DNA from: Candidatus Daviesbacteria bacterium GW2011_GWA2_42_7
GTDB taxonomy: Bacteria > Patescibacteriota > Microgenomatia > Daviesbacterales > UBA10151
Length of the DNA: 26,102 nucleotides
Assembly: GCA_000997105.1 (NCBI GenBank)
Contig: LCEJ01000004.1
Coordinates: forward strand, 1 to 26,102
Reading direction: 5' to 3'
Part shown: piece after piece, positions 13,275-21,826 of the stretch
How the letters are laid out: the number at the start of each line of letters is the position of its first letter
How positions within the stretch are numbered: position 1 is the stretch's first letter
Notes under the pieces: generated by a model
The model's input: the letters and a program-made list of their open reading frames with translations, nothing else
The model's database searches: none
Told to the model about the DNA's origin: nothing
Program-made: the position numbers and the translations under genes

Positions 13275-13871
13275 GCTCTTCACATCATATTTCTCTAAAA
13301 TAGCCTCTACCCCCTTTAAATTCTTAGTCTTCTTGTTCCAGTACCTTATTCTGGCCTGCTTATCCTTATCTTCCAGCCTTTCAAAATGAAACTCAAATCT
13401 TCTAAACAACTCTTCAGACGCAGCACTGGGATTAAGGCCTAATTTGTGGCATAAATATAAACCCCTTGTTGCAACTCCGGCCAGTACACTGTAAAAGGTC
13501 CTGTCCCTAAATATTGTCCAAATTAGCATCCCTTGGTATCTCACATCATAAGTCCTGGTCTCATCCAATACCTCGCCTCGGTATTTAAAATCAGTCCTCT
13601 TGCCGAACACCCTTTCTCCGTCGGCGTTTGTGTAGTAGTCGGACAGGCTGTACGCCACGCGCTCCTTGTCCTTTTCCCCCTCATAAACGCTCGTCGCGGT
13701 GAGCCGGTCCCTTGGGCTTACTCCCAAAACCAGATCCCTCAAATAACCTCCTATAATATGAGGATTTTTAAAATCAGGATTAATCTCTGAAGCAATTTTT
13801 AAAATACCTACTCTCTTTTGAAGTTCCGGATGTTGCTTAAATTTTAATATTAATTCTTGCTCTGTAAGCAT
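13263..13871 (-). CDS. Hypothetical protein, divergent nucleotidyltransferase-like
   Basis: The 202-residue protein holds IIGGYLRDLVLGVSPRD at 39-55, which resembles the GGxVRDxLLG-x-PxD motif of the poly(A) polymerase/CCA-adding head domain. The paired catalytic aspartates expected right after it (D-x-D) are not seen: the sequence goes on DRLTATSVYEGEKDKERV. The rest is basic and helical (for example KQARIRYWNKKTKNLKG near 171-187) with no family I recognise. The DNA for residues 53-85 is far richer in G+C than the rest of the gene (see findings). The start has a Shine-Dalgarno AAGGA 5 nt upstream, placed across the stop codon of the phosphodiesterase gene, so the two genes are coupled. Activity as a nucleotidyltransferase is doubtful. 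Confidence 0.7.
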   Translation of the reverse strand: MLTEQELILKFKQHPELQKRVGILKIASEINPDFKNPHIIGGYLRDLVLGVSPRDRLTATSVYEGEKDKERVAYSLSDYYTNADGERVFGKRTDFKYRGEVLDETRTYDVRYQGMLIWTIFRDRTFYSVLAGVATRGLYLCHKLGLNPSAASEELFRRFEFHFERLEDKDKQARIRYWNKKTKNLKGVEAILEKYDVKSLSF

Positions 13872-13872
13872 T

Positions 13873-15162
13873 TTAATCCTTCAATTTACTAAGTTGCACC
13901 GCTGCAAAAGGGATAAACATCTCCTGCTCGGACAAACCACCATGCATCCCCAGCTTTACATGAGAACTGGGAACATGTTCATACCAAACCTGTTCGTTCC
14001 GGGCAGGCAAGATCAGAACATTCCCAGCTCTTTCTATAAATTTCTGGGAGATTCTCCCCGGTCCAAACAGCCCTGCCTCCAGCGCATCATCCATAGTTAA
14101 AATCTCTGCTTTCCCCCTTAACAAATCCTTAAGCATTTTTATGGATTCATCTATCTTTTCATCCCTAATGTTTAAAAAAACATCCCTTGAGGAACCTCCC
14201 GGTAAAATAGACTTACCGTTTGCACCTATTTGGAAATTATTGATAAGTTCCGGGTATTTATTTAACCAAATAATTTCTTCCGGATTAACTGTAACCTGTC
14301 CATGATCGGAAATTATAATCAATAATGTCTCCTCTGCGGTTTTACGGTCTATTTTATCAATAAACTCTGATGTCAAAAGATGTGATAAAGTGGAAAGTTC
14401 GACCATATATTCATCCGTATTGTTTCCAAATCTATGTCCGGTTCCGTCCAGTTCAGACCAATAAACATCAAAATAAGCCGGGCCGGATGTACCCACAAGC
14501 AGCCTTCTTAGCTGGGGGAATAAATCAGAATTCTTACTGTATGGAACCGTCACGCTGCCTTTTTTAGCAGCCTTTGAATAAACAGAATGGGAAAAAATCT
14601 CGTTTGAAAAATGAAACGGTTTTACTCCTCTATGAGCCAATCTTTCAAAGATAGTCGTCCCTTCAAAAAGCATCCCCCCATTACCTCCGAGTTGAGTTAA
14701 ACTGTCGCGTTCTTCAGAATCAATTAGTTTAAAAGGGAGGGTTTCGATAACTTCACCGAATTCATTGAAATAAAGATTCCACTCTATTAAACCGTGTTCC
14801 AAGGGACTTTGGCCACTGTAAAAAGTTGTTAGGGCATTTGAGGTAGTTGAAGGAAAAACTGATGTTAAAGGGTAGATTACCGCCCTGTCTGTAAGCAAGT
14901 TTAGGAATTTATAATCCCTTGAATATTTAACTATCTGGTCAAATCCCAAAGCATCTATAAAAAAAGTGACTACTTTACTAAATCCCCGCTCCCCTCCATT
15001 AATAAATTTATCTGGAAGTGTTGGCCTAATTGACTCTTCCCCAAATAAAGATGGAATCGTGTTGCCAACTTCGAGTAAGGAATATCTCCCATAATCAGGA
15101 TAGATAAATTCACCTTTCTGCCGGTCTCTTTTGATAAGATCAAGTATCTTTCTTTCAATCAC
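13873..15162 (-). CDS. Type I phosphodiesterase/nucleotide pyrophosphatase-like protein
   Basis: The protein belongs to the alkaline phosphatase superfamily, branch PF01663. Counted from the GTG at 15162 (429 aa), the first metal ligand is D70 in VVTFFIDALGFDQ, the nucleophile threonine lies in SVFPSTTSNAL (about 102-112), followed by YWSELDGTGHRFG (D239, H243), IIISDHGQ (D286, H287) and the late HGGLSEQEM histidine. These enzymes cleave phosphodiester or phosphoanhydride bonds with two zinc ions; the substrate cannot be read. No signal peptide is seen. An in-frame TTG at 15240 would add 26 residues and overlap rodA by 47 nt, but GTG 15162 sits 7 nt after an extended -10 (TGATACAAT), the layout used by other genes here, so I prefer it. 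It lies between rodA and the nucleotidyltransferase-like gene. Confidence 0.85.
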   Translation of the reverse strand: MIERKILDLIKRDRQKGEFIYPDYGRYSLLEVGNTIPSLFGEESIRPTLPDKFINGGERGFSKVVTFFIDALGFDQIVKYSRDYKFLNLLTDRAVIYPLTSVFPSTTSNALTTFYSGQSPLEHGLIEWNLYFNEFGEVIETLPFKLIDSEERDSLTQLGGNGGMLFEGTTIFERLAHRGVKPFHFSNEIFSHSVYSKAAKKGSVTVPYSKNSDLFPQLRRLLVGTSGPAYFDVYWSELDGTGHRFGNNTDEYMVELSTLSHLLTSEFIDKIDRKTAEETLLIIISDHGQVTVNPEEIIWLNKYPELINNFQIGANGKSILPGGSSRDVFLNIRDEKIDESIKMLKDLLRGKAEILTMDDALEAGLFGPGRISQKFIERAGNVLILPARNEQVWYEHVPSSHVKLGMHGGLSEQEMFIPFAAVQLSKLKD

Positions 15163-15169
15163 GTAAGGA

Positions 15170-15178
15170 ATTGTATCA
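15170..15178 (-). promoter_or_regulatory. Predicted phosphodiesterase-gene extended -10 (leaderless layout)
   Basis: The minus strand reads TGATACAAT in the 31-nt gap behind rodA, ending 7 nt before the GTG at 15162. No -35 is visible. Confidence 0.45.
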
Positions 15179-15193
15179 CAAGGAGAAGGAAGA

Positions 15194-16267
15194 CTATCCC
15201 AATTCCTCCCTTTTTTTATTAAATCTAGCCACAGAGGCAATTAACCCTAGAGAGATAAGGGTTGCGATAATAGAACTCCCTCCATAAGAAAGAAGAGGCA
15301 ATGTAATCCCCGTAACCGGTGCCACTCCTATATTCATCCCGATATTGACTACAATCTGGAAAAACAGCATCCCTAAAACCCCAAATACTAAAAGGCTTCC
15401 GAACCTACTCCGTGTTTCCTGGATAATTTTAAGGCTTCTCCCAATAACCAGCCCATAAAGACCAACCACAACTACCGAAACCAAAAACCCAAATTCCTCC
15501 GCAATTGAAGCAAAAATAAAATCAGTCCTGTATTCCGGCAAAAATTGCAGCCTCGACTGGGTACCCCTTCCCAACCCTCTACCAAGAATTTCCCCGGAAC
15601 CTACAGCGATAGTCGACTGAATAACATTGTATCCTGAACCCAATGGATCATTAAAAGGGGAAAAGAAGCTTAAAATTCTCGATTTTTGATAATCCTGTAG
15701 GAATATCCAAGCTACCGGCATAAAAATCAATGATACAAAACCCATTATGGCAAGTTTTACCGCTGAAATATTTGCCCCTACTAACATAACTAGCCAAATC
15801 ATCAATAAAGTCAAAGCTGTCCCTAAATCGGGCTGTTTAAAAACTAAACCTAAAAGCGGCACAATAAAAAGAAAGCTTTTAAAAATATTTAACCAATTTG
15901 CCCTGGAGGAAGACCAAAATTTTGCCAAAAATAATATCAGGACAGGTTTGGCAAGCTCTGAAGGCTGCAAGTTTATCCCCACAACCTGTATCCATCTTAA
16001 AGATCCCCTGGTTTCAATACCAACAATAAACACTATTAACAAAAGGGCTAATACACCAATATACAGGTACTTTGTGTAATTATTATATGACTGGAAATCA
16101 ACCAGGGAAAGGAACCAATAAATTAAAAGTCCAATTAAAGCAAAAACTATTTGTTGTATGGCAAGCCTAGGGTCAGATGAATAAATCACCAAAACCCCTA
16201 AGGAAAGCAATAAGATTACCGGCAGGGTAATTAATAGGTCGGGTAAAACTTTAGGCCTTTTGATCAT
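15194..16267 (-). CDS. rodA: RodA, SEDS peptidoglycan glycosyltransferase
   Basis: The 357-residue protein is a SEDS-family membrane protein with about ten helices. Diagnostic stretches are SLRWIQVVGINLQPSELAKP (about 89-108), DLGTALTLLMIW, NDPLGSGYNVIQSTIAVGSG, GRGTQSRLQFLPEYRTDFIF and GITLPLLSYGGSS near the C-terminus. RodA polymerises glycan strands with a class B PBP during elongation. I call it RodA rather than FtsW because a separate FtsW lies at 23824-24972 inside the division cluster and this copy has the short N-terminus and LPLLSYGGSS form usual for RodA. Its ATG overlaps the ileS stop by one base (TAATG), so it is coupled to ileS. No partner PBP2 or mreBCD is in the window. Confidence 0.93.
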   Translation of the reverse strand: MIKRPKVLPDLLITLPVILLLSLGVLVIYSSDPRLAIQQIVFALIGLLIYWFLSLVDFQSYNNYTKYLYIGVLALLLIVFIVGIETRGSLRWIQVVGINLQPSELAKPVLILFLAKFWSSSRANWLNIFKSFLFIVPLLGLVFKQPDLGTALTLLMIWLVMLVGANISAVKLAIMGFVSLIFMPVAWIFLQDYQKSRILSFFSPFNDPLGSGYNVIQSTIAVGSGEILGRGLGRGTQSRLQFLPEYRTDFIFASIAEEFGFLVSVVVVGLYGLVIGRSLKIIQETRSRFGSLLVFGVLGMLFFQIVVNIGMNIGVAPVTGITLPLLSYGGSSIIATLISLGLIASVARFNKKREELG

Positions 16268-19188
16268 TAAACAACTTCAATGGATAATTTTTCACCTCTG
16301 GAAATTTCCGAAGCATTGGTTTGCCGCAAAACCATCTGCAAAAGATCTTCTTTTTCAGGAATATTAGGGGATAATACCCTAATTTTATCTTTTAAGGTCA
16401 ACCCCGACTCTTTCCGTAAGTTTTGAATTTGCCTGGCCAATTCCCTTGCTTCACCTTCTGCCGCAAGCTCCGGAGTAATGTTTGTATCTATTGTAATTTC
16501 TGATCCCGGCTTATATTCAACCTGCTTTACATTTAGTTCATCAGCTAAAATTTTCTCCAAGTCATCATCCAGTTTTTCCTCCAGGCCATAAGTTACTTTC
16601 TGTAACGGCTGCCGTAATTTTATCTCTGCCTCTTTTCTTTGAGCGTGTCCCACCTCCACCATTTGTCTTAAAAAACCCATCTGCCCCATAAGACCCTTAT
16701 TTATTAGCTCTTTATCAGCCTCTGGGAAATCTACCAGGTGGACCGACTCCTCGCCAGTCAAATTTCTATACAACTCTTCTGCAATGAACGGCATAAAAGG
16801 AGCCAGTAATTTACTCAGAGTAATCAGCACAGTATGAGTTGTTGATAAAAACGCCTCTTCTTCATACTTTTCTGCCGAGGGTCCTACCCGATCCCTTGAT
16901 CTTCTTATATACCAGGTTGAAAGGTCGTTTACCACAAAGTCTTCAATTGCCCGGGAGGCACTCATCGCATCATATTTTTCCAGTTTAGAATTTACCAACT
17001 CAACTAAAACATTTAACTTAGCTAATATCCATTTATCTAATACCCCTAACTCCCTGCCCGCATTGCTTCGCAAAGCGTTGCAGGCGGGCTCTTCTCTAAG
17101 ATTTGCATAATCAACAAAAAACTTATAGCAGTTCCAATAAATCAAAAGAAATCTTCTTTTGACTTCGTTTCCTAGGTTATACCCAAAACGGAGGTCATCA
17201 CTGGGATTTGCGCTAAGATAAAGCCAACGCATTGCGTCTGCCCCCATTTTTTCTGCCGCTTCATCAAACCAGATGGCATTGCCTTTGGACCGGTGCATCT
17301 CTTCCCCTTTTTCATCTACCACTCTTCCATGGCCAAAAATCCGCTGCACAGGAGGTTTTCCTTCAAGCGCTGAACTCATAGCAATCATGGCATAAAACCA
17401 CAATTTAGTTTGCTCATACATCTCCACGGCAAATTCAGGAGGAAACCACTCCTCCCAATATCTCTTATCCGCCAGGTAACTTACTTCCTGCTTATCTTTT
17501 TCGGTAATAGTGGAGTACGGTACAATCCCGGCATCAAGCCACGGATTACCCACATCAAGAACTCTGGTAGCTATACCGGCACACTTGTCACACCTAATTT
17601 TGACCTGATCTACCCAGGGTTTATGGGGAGTGTGACCTTCAAATTCATTCCATCCCTCGACAGCTCTTGTTTTTAATTCTTCCTTTCCCCCGATAACTTC
17701 AAAATTCCCGCATTTAGGACATTCCCAAATGGGCAGAGCCAACCCCCAATATCTTTTTTTGGAAATCAACCAGTCCTGCAAATTTTCCAGCCAATCAAGC
17801 TCACGCTTTTCAACAAACTTCGGTTGCCATTCAATCTCCCTAGCAGCTCTCAGCATCTTTTCCCGATAAGTTATATTATCACCCGGACTTTTTTTATCCA
17901 CAGCAATATACCACTCATCAACTACCCTCCACACTAACTCAGTCTTACATCGCCAGCATGTAGGATAACGGTGGGCATAAGGAACAACATCAAACAAAAA
18001 CTTCCCCCCATCTTTCTGTTTTAAGTAATCAATTATCAGTTCAGGATGGGATTTAGCATTTTGTCCAGAAAAATCACCCATCCCATCTAGGTAATGAGCC
18101 GCTTCATTAATCACTTCAATAACAGGTAGCCCAAACTTCTTACCTATTTGAAAATCCTCAGCTCCGGCTCCGGGAGCAGTGTGGACTAAACCCGTACCTT
18201 CTTCCTCGGTAATTGGTAGAATCAATTTGTCGGTTTCTATAACCCGATGTTGATAGTCCCCCAAAGCATTTTTAACACGGTCAAGGTCATCAAAGGGGGA
18301 GGTATACTCCCATCCCACCAAATCATTTCCCTTAACTGTCTTTTTAATATGAAGATTTAACCTTTTTGCTGCCTCGCTACCCAAATAATAAGTATCGCCG
18401 GCTACCTCGCCTGTTGCCGCAACATAATCTTTCTCGACATCTACCGCAATTGCCACATTAGCCGGCAATGTCCACGGTGTAGTAGTCCATACAAGAAGAT
18501 ATTCATTATTTTTACCCACAATCGGATATTCTATATAAACTGATTCATGGGTTAATTCTTTATATTCTTCAGTTGAAATTTCGTGCTGAGAAATGGCTGT
18601 TCCACATCTCGGGCACCAGGGAACACTGTCATGGCCTTTGTAAAGCCAGCCCTTTTCATAAACTGTTTTTAGGTAACGCCAAATTGTGTAGTTATTTTTT
18701 TCTGAGGAAGTATGGTAGGAATTATCCCAATCCATAAAATACCCAAGTCTCTTGGATTGTTCAGTCATAATACCGCCATAATTATTTACTCTCTCTTTAC
18801 AAAGACTCACAAACTTTTCCAGTGAGGCAAATTTATCTCCTGGCACTAAATTCTCGATATCTTTTTTACTTTTGAGTCCCAACTCTTGTTCAACTCCAAC
18901 CTCTACCCACAAACCCTGCTCATCAAAACCGTTTTGGAAACGTTGCCTGTAACCTTTCATGTTGTAAAACCTTTGCCAAAGGTCTTTGTAAGCCCTACCC
19001 CAGGCATGATGGACACCCATTGGGTTATTGGCCGTAATAGGCCCGTCAAGGAAAGAGAATTTTTTATCGGAACCTTCATTCCTTTTGAGGTATTTTTCAA
19101 CAATACAGTTTTGTTGCCAATATCCCAGAATTTCTTTTTCCAAAGCCGGAAAATCTACTTGTGATGAAACAGGTTTAAAGCCAGTCAT
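16267..19188 (-). CDS. ileS: Isoleucyl-tRNA synthetase
   Basis: The 973-residue protein is IleRS. The class I HIGH element is GVHHAWGR (58-65), the editing domain begins near WTTTPWTLPANVA (234-246) and includes GTGLVHTAPGAGAED (331-345), the catalytic WCPRCGTAISQHE lies at 191-203, further cysteine pairs occur at 490-493 (CPKC) and 533-536, and the KMSKS element is MHRSKG (631-636), with M-H in place of K-M. The anticodon-binding domain follows. Residues 700-711 (EPACNALRSNAG) are encoded by a GC-rich palindrome and have no clear counterpart in other IleRS proteins; they fall in the linker before LDKWILAK. No ribosome binding site is seen; an extended -10 ends 7 nt before the ATG. rodA follows with a one-base overlap. 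Confidence 0.97.
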   Translation of the reverse strand: MTGFKPVSSQVDFPALEKEILGYWQQNCIVEKYLKRNEGSDKKFSFLDGPITANNPMGVHHAWGRAYKDLWQRFYNMKGYRQRFQNGFDEQGLWVEVGVEQELGLKSKKDIENLVPGDKFASLEKFVSLCKERVNNYGGIMTEQSKRLGYFMDWDNSYHTSSEKNNYTIWRYLKTVYEKGWLYKGHDSVPWCPRCGTAISQHEISTEEYKELTHESVYIEYPIVGKNNEYLLVWTTTPWTLPANVAIAVDVEKDYVAATGEVAGDTYYLGSEAAKRLNLHIKKTVKGNDLVGWEYTSPFDDLDRVKNALGDYQHRVIETDKLILPITEEEGTGLVHTAPGAGAEDFQIGKKFGLPVIEVINEAAHYLDGMGDFSGQNAKSHPELIIDYLKQKDGGKFLFDVVPYAHRYPTCWRCKTELVWRVVDEWYIAVDKKSPGDNITYREKMLRAAREIEWQPKFVEKRELDWLENLQDWLISKKRYWGLALPIWECPKCGNFEVIGGKEELKTRAVEGWNEFEGHTPHKPWVDQVKIRCDKCAGIATRVLDVGNPWLDAGIVPYSTITEKDKQEVSYLADKRYWEEWFPPEFAVEMYEQTKLWFYAMIAMSSALEGKPPVQRIFGHGRVVDEKGEEMHRSKGNAIWFDEAAEKMGADAMRWLYLSANPSDDLRFGYNLGNEVKRRFLLIYWNCYKFFVDYANLREEPACNALRSNAGRELGVLDKWILAKLNVLVELVNSKLEKYDAMSASRAIEDFVVNDLSTWYIRRSRDRVGPSAEKYEEEAFLSTTHTVLITLSKLLAPFMPFIAEELYRNLTGEESVHLVDFPEADKELINKGLMGQMGFLRQMVEVGHAQRKEAEIKLRQPLQKVTYGLEEKLDDDLEKILADELNVKQVEYKPGSEITIDTNITPELAAEGEARELARQIQNLRKESGLTLKDKIRVLSPNIPEKEDLLQMVLRQTNASEISRGEKLSIEVV
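17056..17089. repeat. GC-rich palindrome inserted in frame in ileS
   Basis: GCCCGC (17056-17061) and GCGGGC (17084-17089) are the outer arms; inside, GCATTGCTT pairs with AAAGCGTTGC apart from one mismatch and one wobble, leaving a CGC-type loop. The 34 nt translate as part of ileS without breaking the frame. This resembles palindromic elements known to insert into Rickettsia genes, but I make no claim of homology. Confidence 0.75.
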
Positions 19189-19195
19189 ACGAGTA

Positions 19196-19204
19196 ATTCT
19201 AGCA
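19196..19204 (-). promoter_or_regulatory. Predicted ileS extended -10 (leaderless layout)
   Basis: Minus strand TGCTAGAAT (five of six -10 matches plus TGn), ending 7 nt before the ATG at 19188, in the 33-nt gap behind ftsZ. No -35 is clear. Confidence 0.5.
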
Positions 19205-19221
19205 GAAAAATCGAGGTTAAA

Positions 19222-20370
19222 CTAGTTATTGCGGCGTAAAAATGCCGGGATATCCAGTCTGCTGTCTTCTTCCTCTTCAACTGCATACTGCGCATCATCC
19301 TGGGCACTGGTATCATCCTGTTGGGTATCATCCTGGGGGCTACTTGCCATTTGCCCTAAATTAGCCTGGGCCATGGGGTTTATTCCGGGAGAGGCATACT
19401 CCCGCAAGCGTGCCCTGGTCTGGTCAAAGCCTGTAGCTATTACTGAAATCTTTACCTGGTCTACCTGGTCATCTTTAATGGTAGCACCGAAGATGATAGT
19501 TGCATCCGGATCGGCAGCGGCAGAAATAATCTTAGCAGCCTTATCCACTTCATCCATCCCCAAGTCCGGCCCGCCAACGATATTAAAAAGCACACCCTTA
19601 GCGCCTTCAATAGAGACTTCCAAAAGAGGTGAAGCGATCGCCATCCTGGCGGCTGTCTCCGCCCGGTTTTCCCCACCGGCCTGACCAATTCCCATCAGGG
19701 CCGATCCGGCGCTGGTCATAATTGTCCTCACATCGGCAAAATCAACATTGATTAAACCTGGCATAACAATCAGGTCTGATATCCCCTGCACACCTTGCCC
19801 TAAAACTGAATCCGCCATCATAAAAGCATCCTGTAAGGACATATTCTTATCAACAACCTCCAAAAGCCTTTGGTTTGGGATGACAATCAAGGCATCAACA
19901 TTGTTTTTCAGGGCTTCAACCCCTTCCTCCGCAACTATCATCCTTCTTGTGCCCTCAAAATGGAATGGCTTAGTAACCACAGCCACCGTCAAAGCTCCCA
20001 ATTTCTTAGCGATAGAAGCGACAATGGGTATAGCTCCATTACCTGTCCCTCCACCCATCCCGGCAGTTAAGAAAACCATATCTGCATCCTGCAAAACATC
20101 TTCAAGCTTCCCGACTGATTCCTCAGCAGCCTGCCTGCCAATCTCCGGGTTACCCCCTGATCCCAATCCCCGGGTTAAGGCCTCACCAATTTGCACCTTA
20201 GTGGGAGACTGGTTGGCAAGCAGTGCTTGGGCATCGGTATTAATTGCCACAAATTCCACACCCTTGATTTGTTGCAGGGAGATCATTGAAGATAAAGCAT
20301 TACACCCACCGCCACCTAAACCTACCACCTTAATCTTTGCAAATTTTTGTACGTCAGGCTTTATTAACAT
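19222..20370 (-). CDS. ftsZ: Cell division protein FtsZ
   Basis: The 382-residue protein is FtsZ, the tubulin-like GTPase that forms the division ring. It shows VVGLGGGGCNAL (15-26), the tubulin signature GMGGGTGNGA (104-113), the T7 synergy region with NVDFADVRTIM, and a C-terminal variable linker rich in Q and D (about 340-370). The C-terminal peptide LDIPAFLRRNN (372-382) is the docking site for FtsA and other partners. The gene follows ftsA after 160 bp that hold a palindromic repeat, a good promoter and a long imperfect inverted repeat reaching the start codon, so ftsZ is probably expressed independently as well as from upstream. Confidence 0.98.
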   Translation of the reverse strand: MLIKPDVQKFAKIKVVGLGGGGCNALSSMISLQQIKGVEFVAINTDAQALLANQSPTKVQIGEALTRGLGSGGNPEIGRQAAEESVGKLEDVLQDADMVFLTAGMGGGTGNGAIPIVASIAKKLGALTVAVVTKPFHFEGTRRMIVAEEGVEALKNNVDALIVIPNQRLLEVVDKNMSLQDAFMMADSVLGQGVQGISDLIVMPGLINVDFADVRTIMTSAGSALMGIGQAGGENRAETAARMAIASPLLEVSIEGAKGVLFNIVGGPDLGMDEVDKAAKIISAAADPDATIIFGATIKDDQVDQVKISVIATGFDQTRARLREYASPGINPMAQANLGQMASSPQDDTQQDDTSAQDDAQYAVEEEEDSRLDIPAFLRRNN

Positions 20371-20434
20371 AGTTCACGGTTCACAGTTCATTGTTCATGG
20401 ATCATTCAATCTATGAACTACCAACTATGAACTA
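20370..20434 (-). promoter_or_regulatory. Long imperfect inverted repeat in the ftsZ leader
   Basis: Arms at 20370-20396 and 20411-20434 are built from GTTCAYNG-like heptamer/octamer units; 18 of 24 positions are complementary. The ATG begins at the end of one arm, so folding would bury the ftsZ start codon. No ribosome binding site is seen. Confidence 0.5.
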
Positions 20435-20451
20435 ATAACCAATCTGGGCAG

Positions 20452-20481
20452 ATTCTAACAGTTTCTATTTCAATTAGTCAA
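20452..20481 (-). promoter_or_regulatory. Predicted ftsZ promoter
   Basis: Minus strand TTGACT (20481-20476), an 18-bp spacer and TAGAAT (20457-20452) with TGT in front (extended -10). Five of six matches in both boxes make this one of the best promoters in the window. The leader would be about 75 nt. Confidence 0.65.
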
Positions 20482-20524
20482 CCCTTCGACCCAGTTCACC
20501 CCGAGCTTGTCGAGGGGCTCAGGG
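20482..20524. repeat. Palindromic intergenic repeat, copy B
   Basis: CCCTTCGAC (20482-20490) pairs with GTCGAGGGG (20509-20517) with one wobble; CTCAGGG completes the unit. It fills the space between the ftsA stop and the ftsZ promoter and is related to copy A at 12824-12863. Confidence 0.7.
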
Positions 20525-20530
20525 CAGAAA

Positions 20531-21814
20531 TTAGGGCAGGAGGGACTTAACCAAATCAATTCCCCGTTGAAAGACCTCTTTGATAGGCAACCCCTTGGCC
20601 AGAACCGGCAGGGAAAATTGGGAGCCACCTGCCTCTTTTGCCGCATACATAATTAACCCTGCGGCGGCGGCGAAAGAAGGTGAGTCAATTTCATCTGTCA
20701 GGCCAACTAACCCATCTGCTTTACCCAACCTGGCAGGATACCCCAAAACATATTTAGCCTGTTCCAAAAGCCCAACCGTAAGCGACCCACCACCGCAAAT
20801 CACCAAACCGGAAGGGGTCTGGGAGCCAAACCCGCTCTTTTTAATCTCTTTCCCTATAAGCTCAAATATCTCCCTTACACGGGGTCTGATAATCGTATCT
20901 GCAACCGCCTTTTTAGATATCTTTTGTATGTCTTCATTAATCCCTAAACTCCTAACATCTAACGTCTCTTCTTTACCGGTTTTCTCCGATTTATCTACAA
21001 TTTCAGGCAATACCGGTGTTTTACTGGCCTTTCCCAAATAAACCTTAATCTTTTCTGCCGACTCAAGTGAAACCCGTAGCCCTACGGCCAAATCCGAAGT
21101 TATATGCCGTGCCCCAATTGGGATAACCGTTGAATAGGCAATCGCCCCGTCAGCATAAATTACAACGTCTGTTGTTTCGGCTCCAATATCCACCAGTATT
21201 ACCCCCAACTCCTTCTCAGTCTCTGTTAAAACCGCTTGGGAAGAAGCAACACCGGAAAAGACAAGCTCCTCAACGTTAACCCCCACATTCCCCATACATT
21301 TGACCAGGTTCTTCATAGAAGTTACAGCTCCGGTAATAATATGTGTATCCGTTTCAAGCCTTACACCGGTCATACCGATCGGGTCGCGGATCCCTTCCTG
21401 GCCGTCAACAGTAAATGTCCGGGGAATTACATGTAATATTTCTTTTGCAGAAGGCAGCGGGATCGCCCGCGCGGCATCATTCACCCGTAAAATATCATTT
21501 TCCTGTATCTCCCCATCAGACCTGGCTACCGCCACCACAGCGTGTGAATTAGTACTCTCTATCTGGGGGCCACCTACTATCACAAACGCGGAAGATATAG
21601 AGTAACCGGCCATCCTTTCGGCAGCCTCAATACTCTCCGTAATGGCCGCCACAGCCTCTTCAATGTCCACAATCTGGGCTTTTTTAACTCCCCGGGAAGT
21701 TACCGCAGAAACACCGATTAAATTTATTTTTTCTTCTTCAGAGATCGAGGCAATAAGCGTTGCTACCTTTGCAGAACCTACATCAATTGCGCATAAAATT
21801 TTGTCCTTTGCCAT
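20531..21814 (-). CDS. ftsA: Cell division protein FtsA
   Basis: The 427-residue protein is the actin-like membrane tether of FtsZ. It shows the N-terminal phosphate loop CAIDVGSAKVATLIA, the 1C domain region with HVIPRTFTVDGQEGIRDP, phosphate-2 GVILVDIGAETTDVVIY and adenosine GLVICGGGSLTVGLLE. The C-terminal end has LPIKEVFQRGIDLVKSLLP, an amphipathic helix that fits the FtsA membrane-targeting sequence. The ATG is 12 nt behind the ftsQ stop; no strong ribosome binding site is visible. The FtsZ C-terminal peptide and this helix indicate a normal FtsA-FtsZ ring. Confidence 0.97.
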   Translation of the reverse strand: MAKDKILCAIDVGSAKVATLIASISEEEKINLIGVSAVTSRGVKKAQIVDIEEAVAAITESIEAAERMAGYSISSAFVIVGGPQIESTNSHAVVAVARSDGEIQENDILRVNDAARAIPLPSAKEILHVIPRTFTVDGQEGIRDPIGMTGVRLETDTHIITGAVTSMKNLVKCMGNVGVNVEELVFSGVASSQAVLTETEKELGVILVDIGAETTDVVIYADGAIAYSTVIPIGARHITSDLAVGLRVSLESAEKIKVYLGKASKTPVLPEIVDKSEKTGKEETLDVRSLGINEDIQKISKKAVADTIIRPRVREIFELIGKEIKKSGFGSQTPSGLVICGGGSLTVGLLEQAKYVLGYPARLGKADGLVGLTDEIDSPSFAAAAGLIMYAAKEAGGSQFSLPVLAKGLPIKEVFQRGIDLVKSLLP

Positions 21815-21826
21815 TTTATTTAACCA

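Noticed and set aside
15163..15240. TTG at 15240 as start of the phosphodiesterase gene
   Set aside because: It would overlap rodA by 47 nt without a good ribosome binding site, while GTG 15162 follows an extended -10 at the distance seen for other genes here.
19748..20416. 222-codon plus-strand frame opposite ftsZ
   Set aside because: It is the antisense frame of a highly conserved gene; length follows from ftsZ codon bias, and there is no promoter or ribosome binding site.
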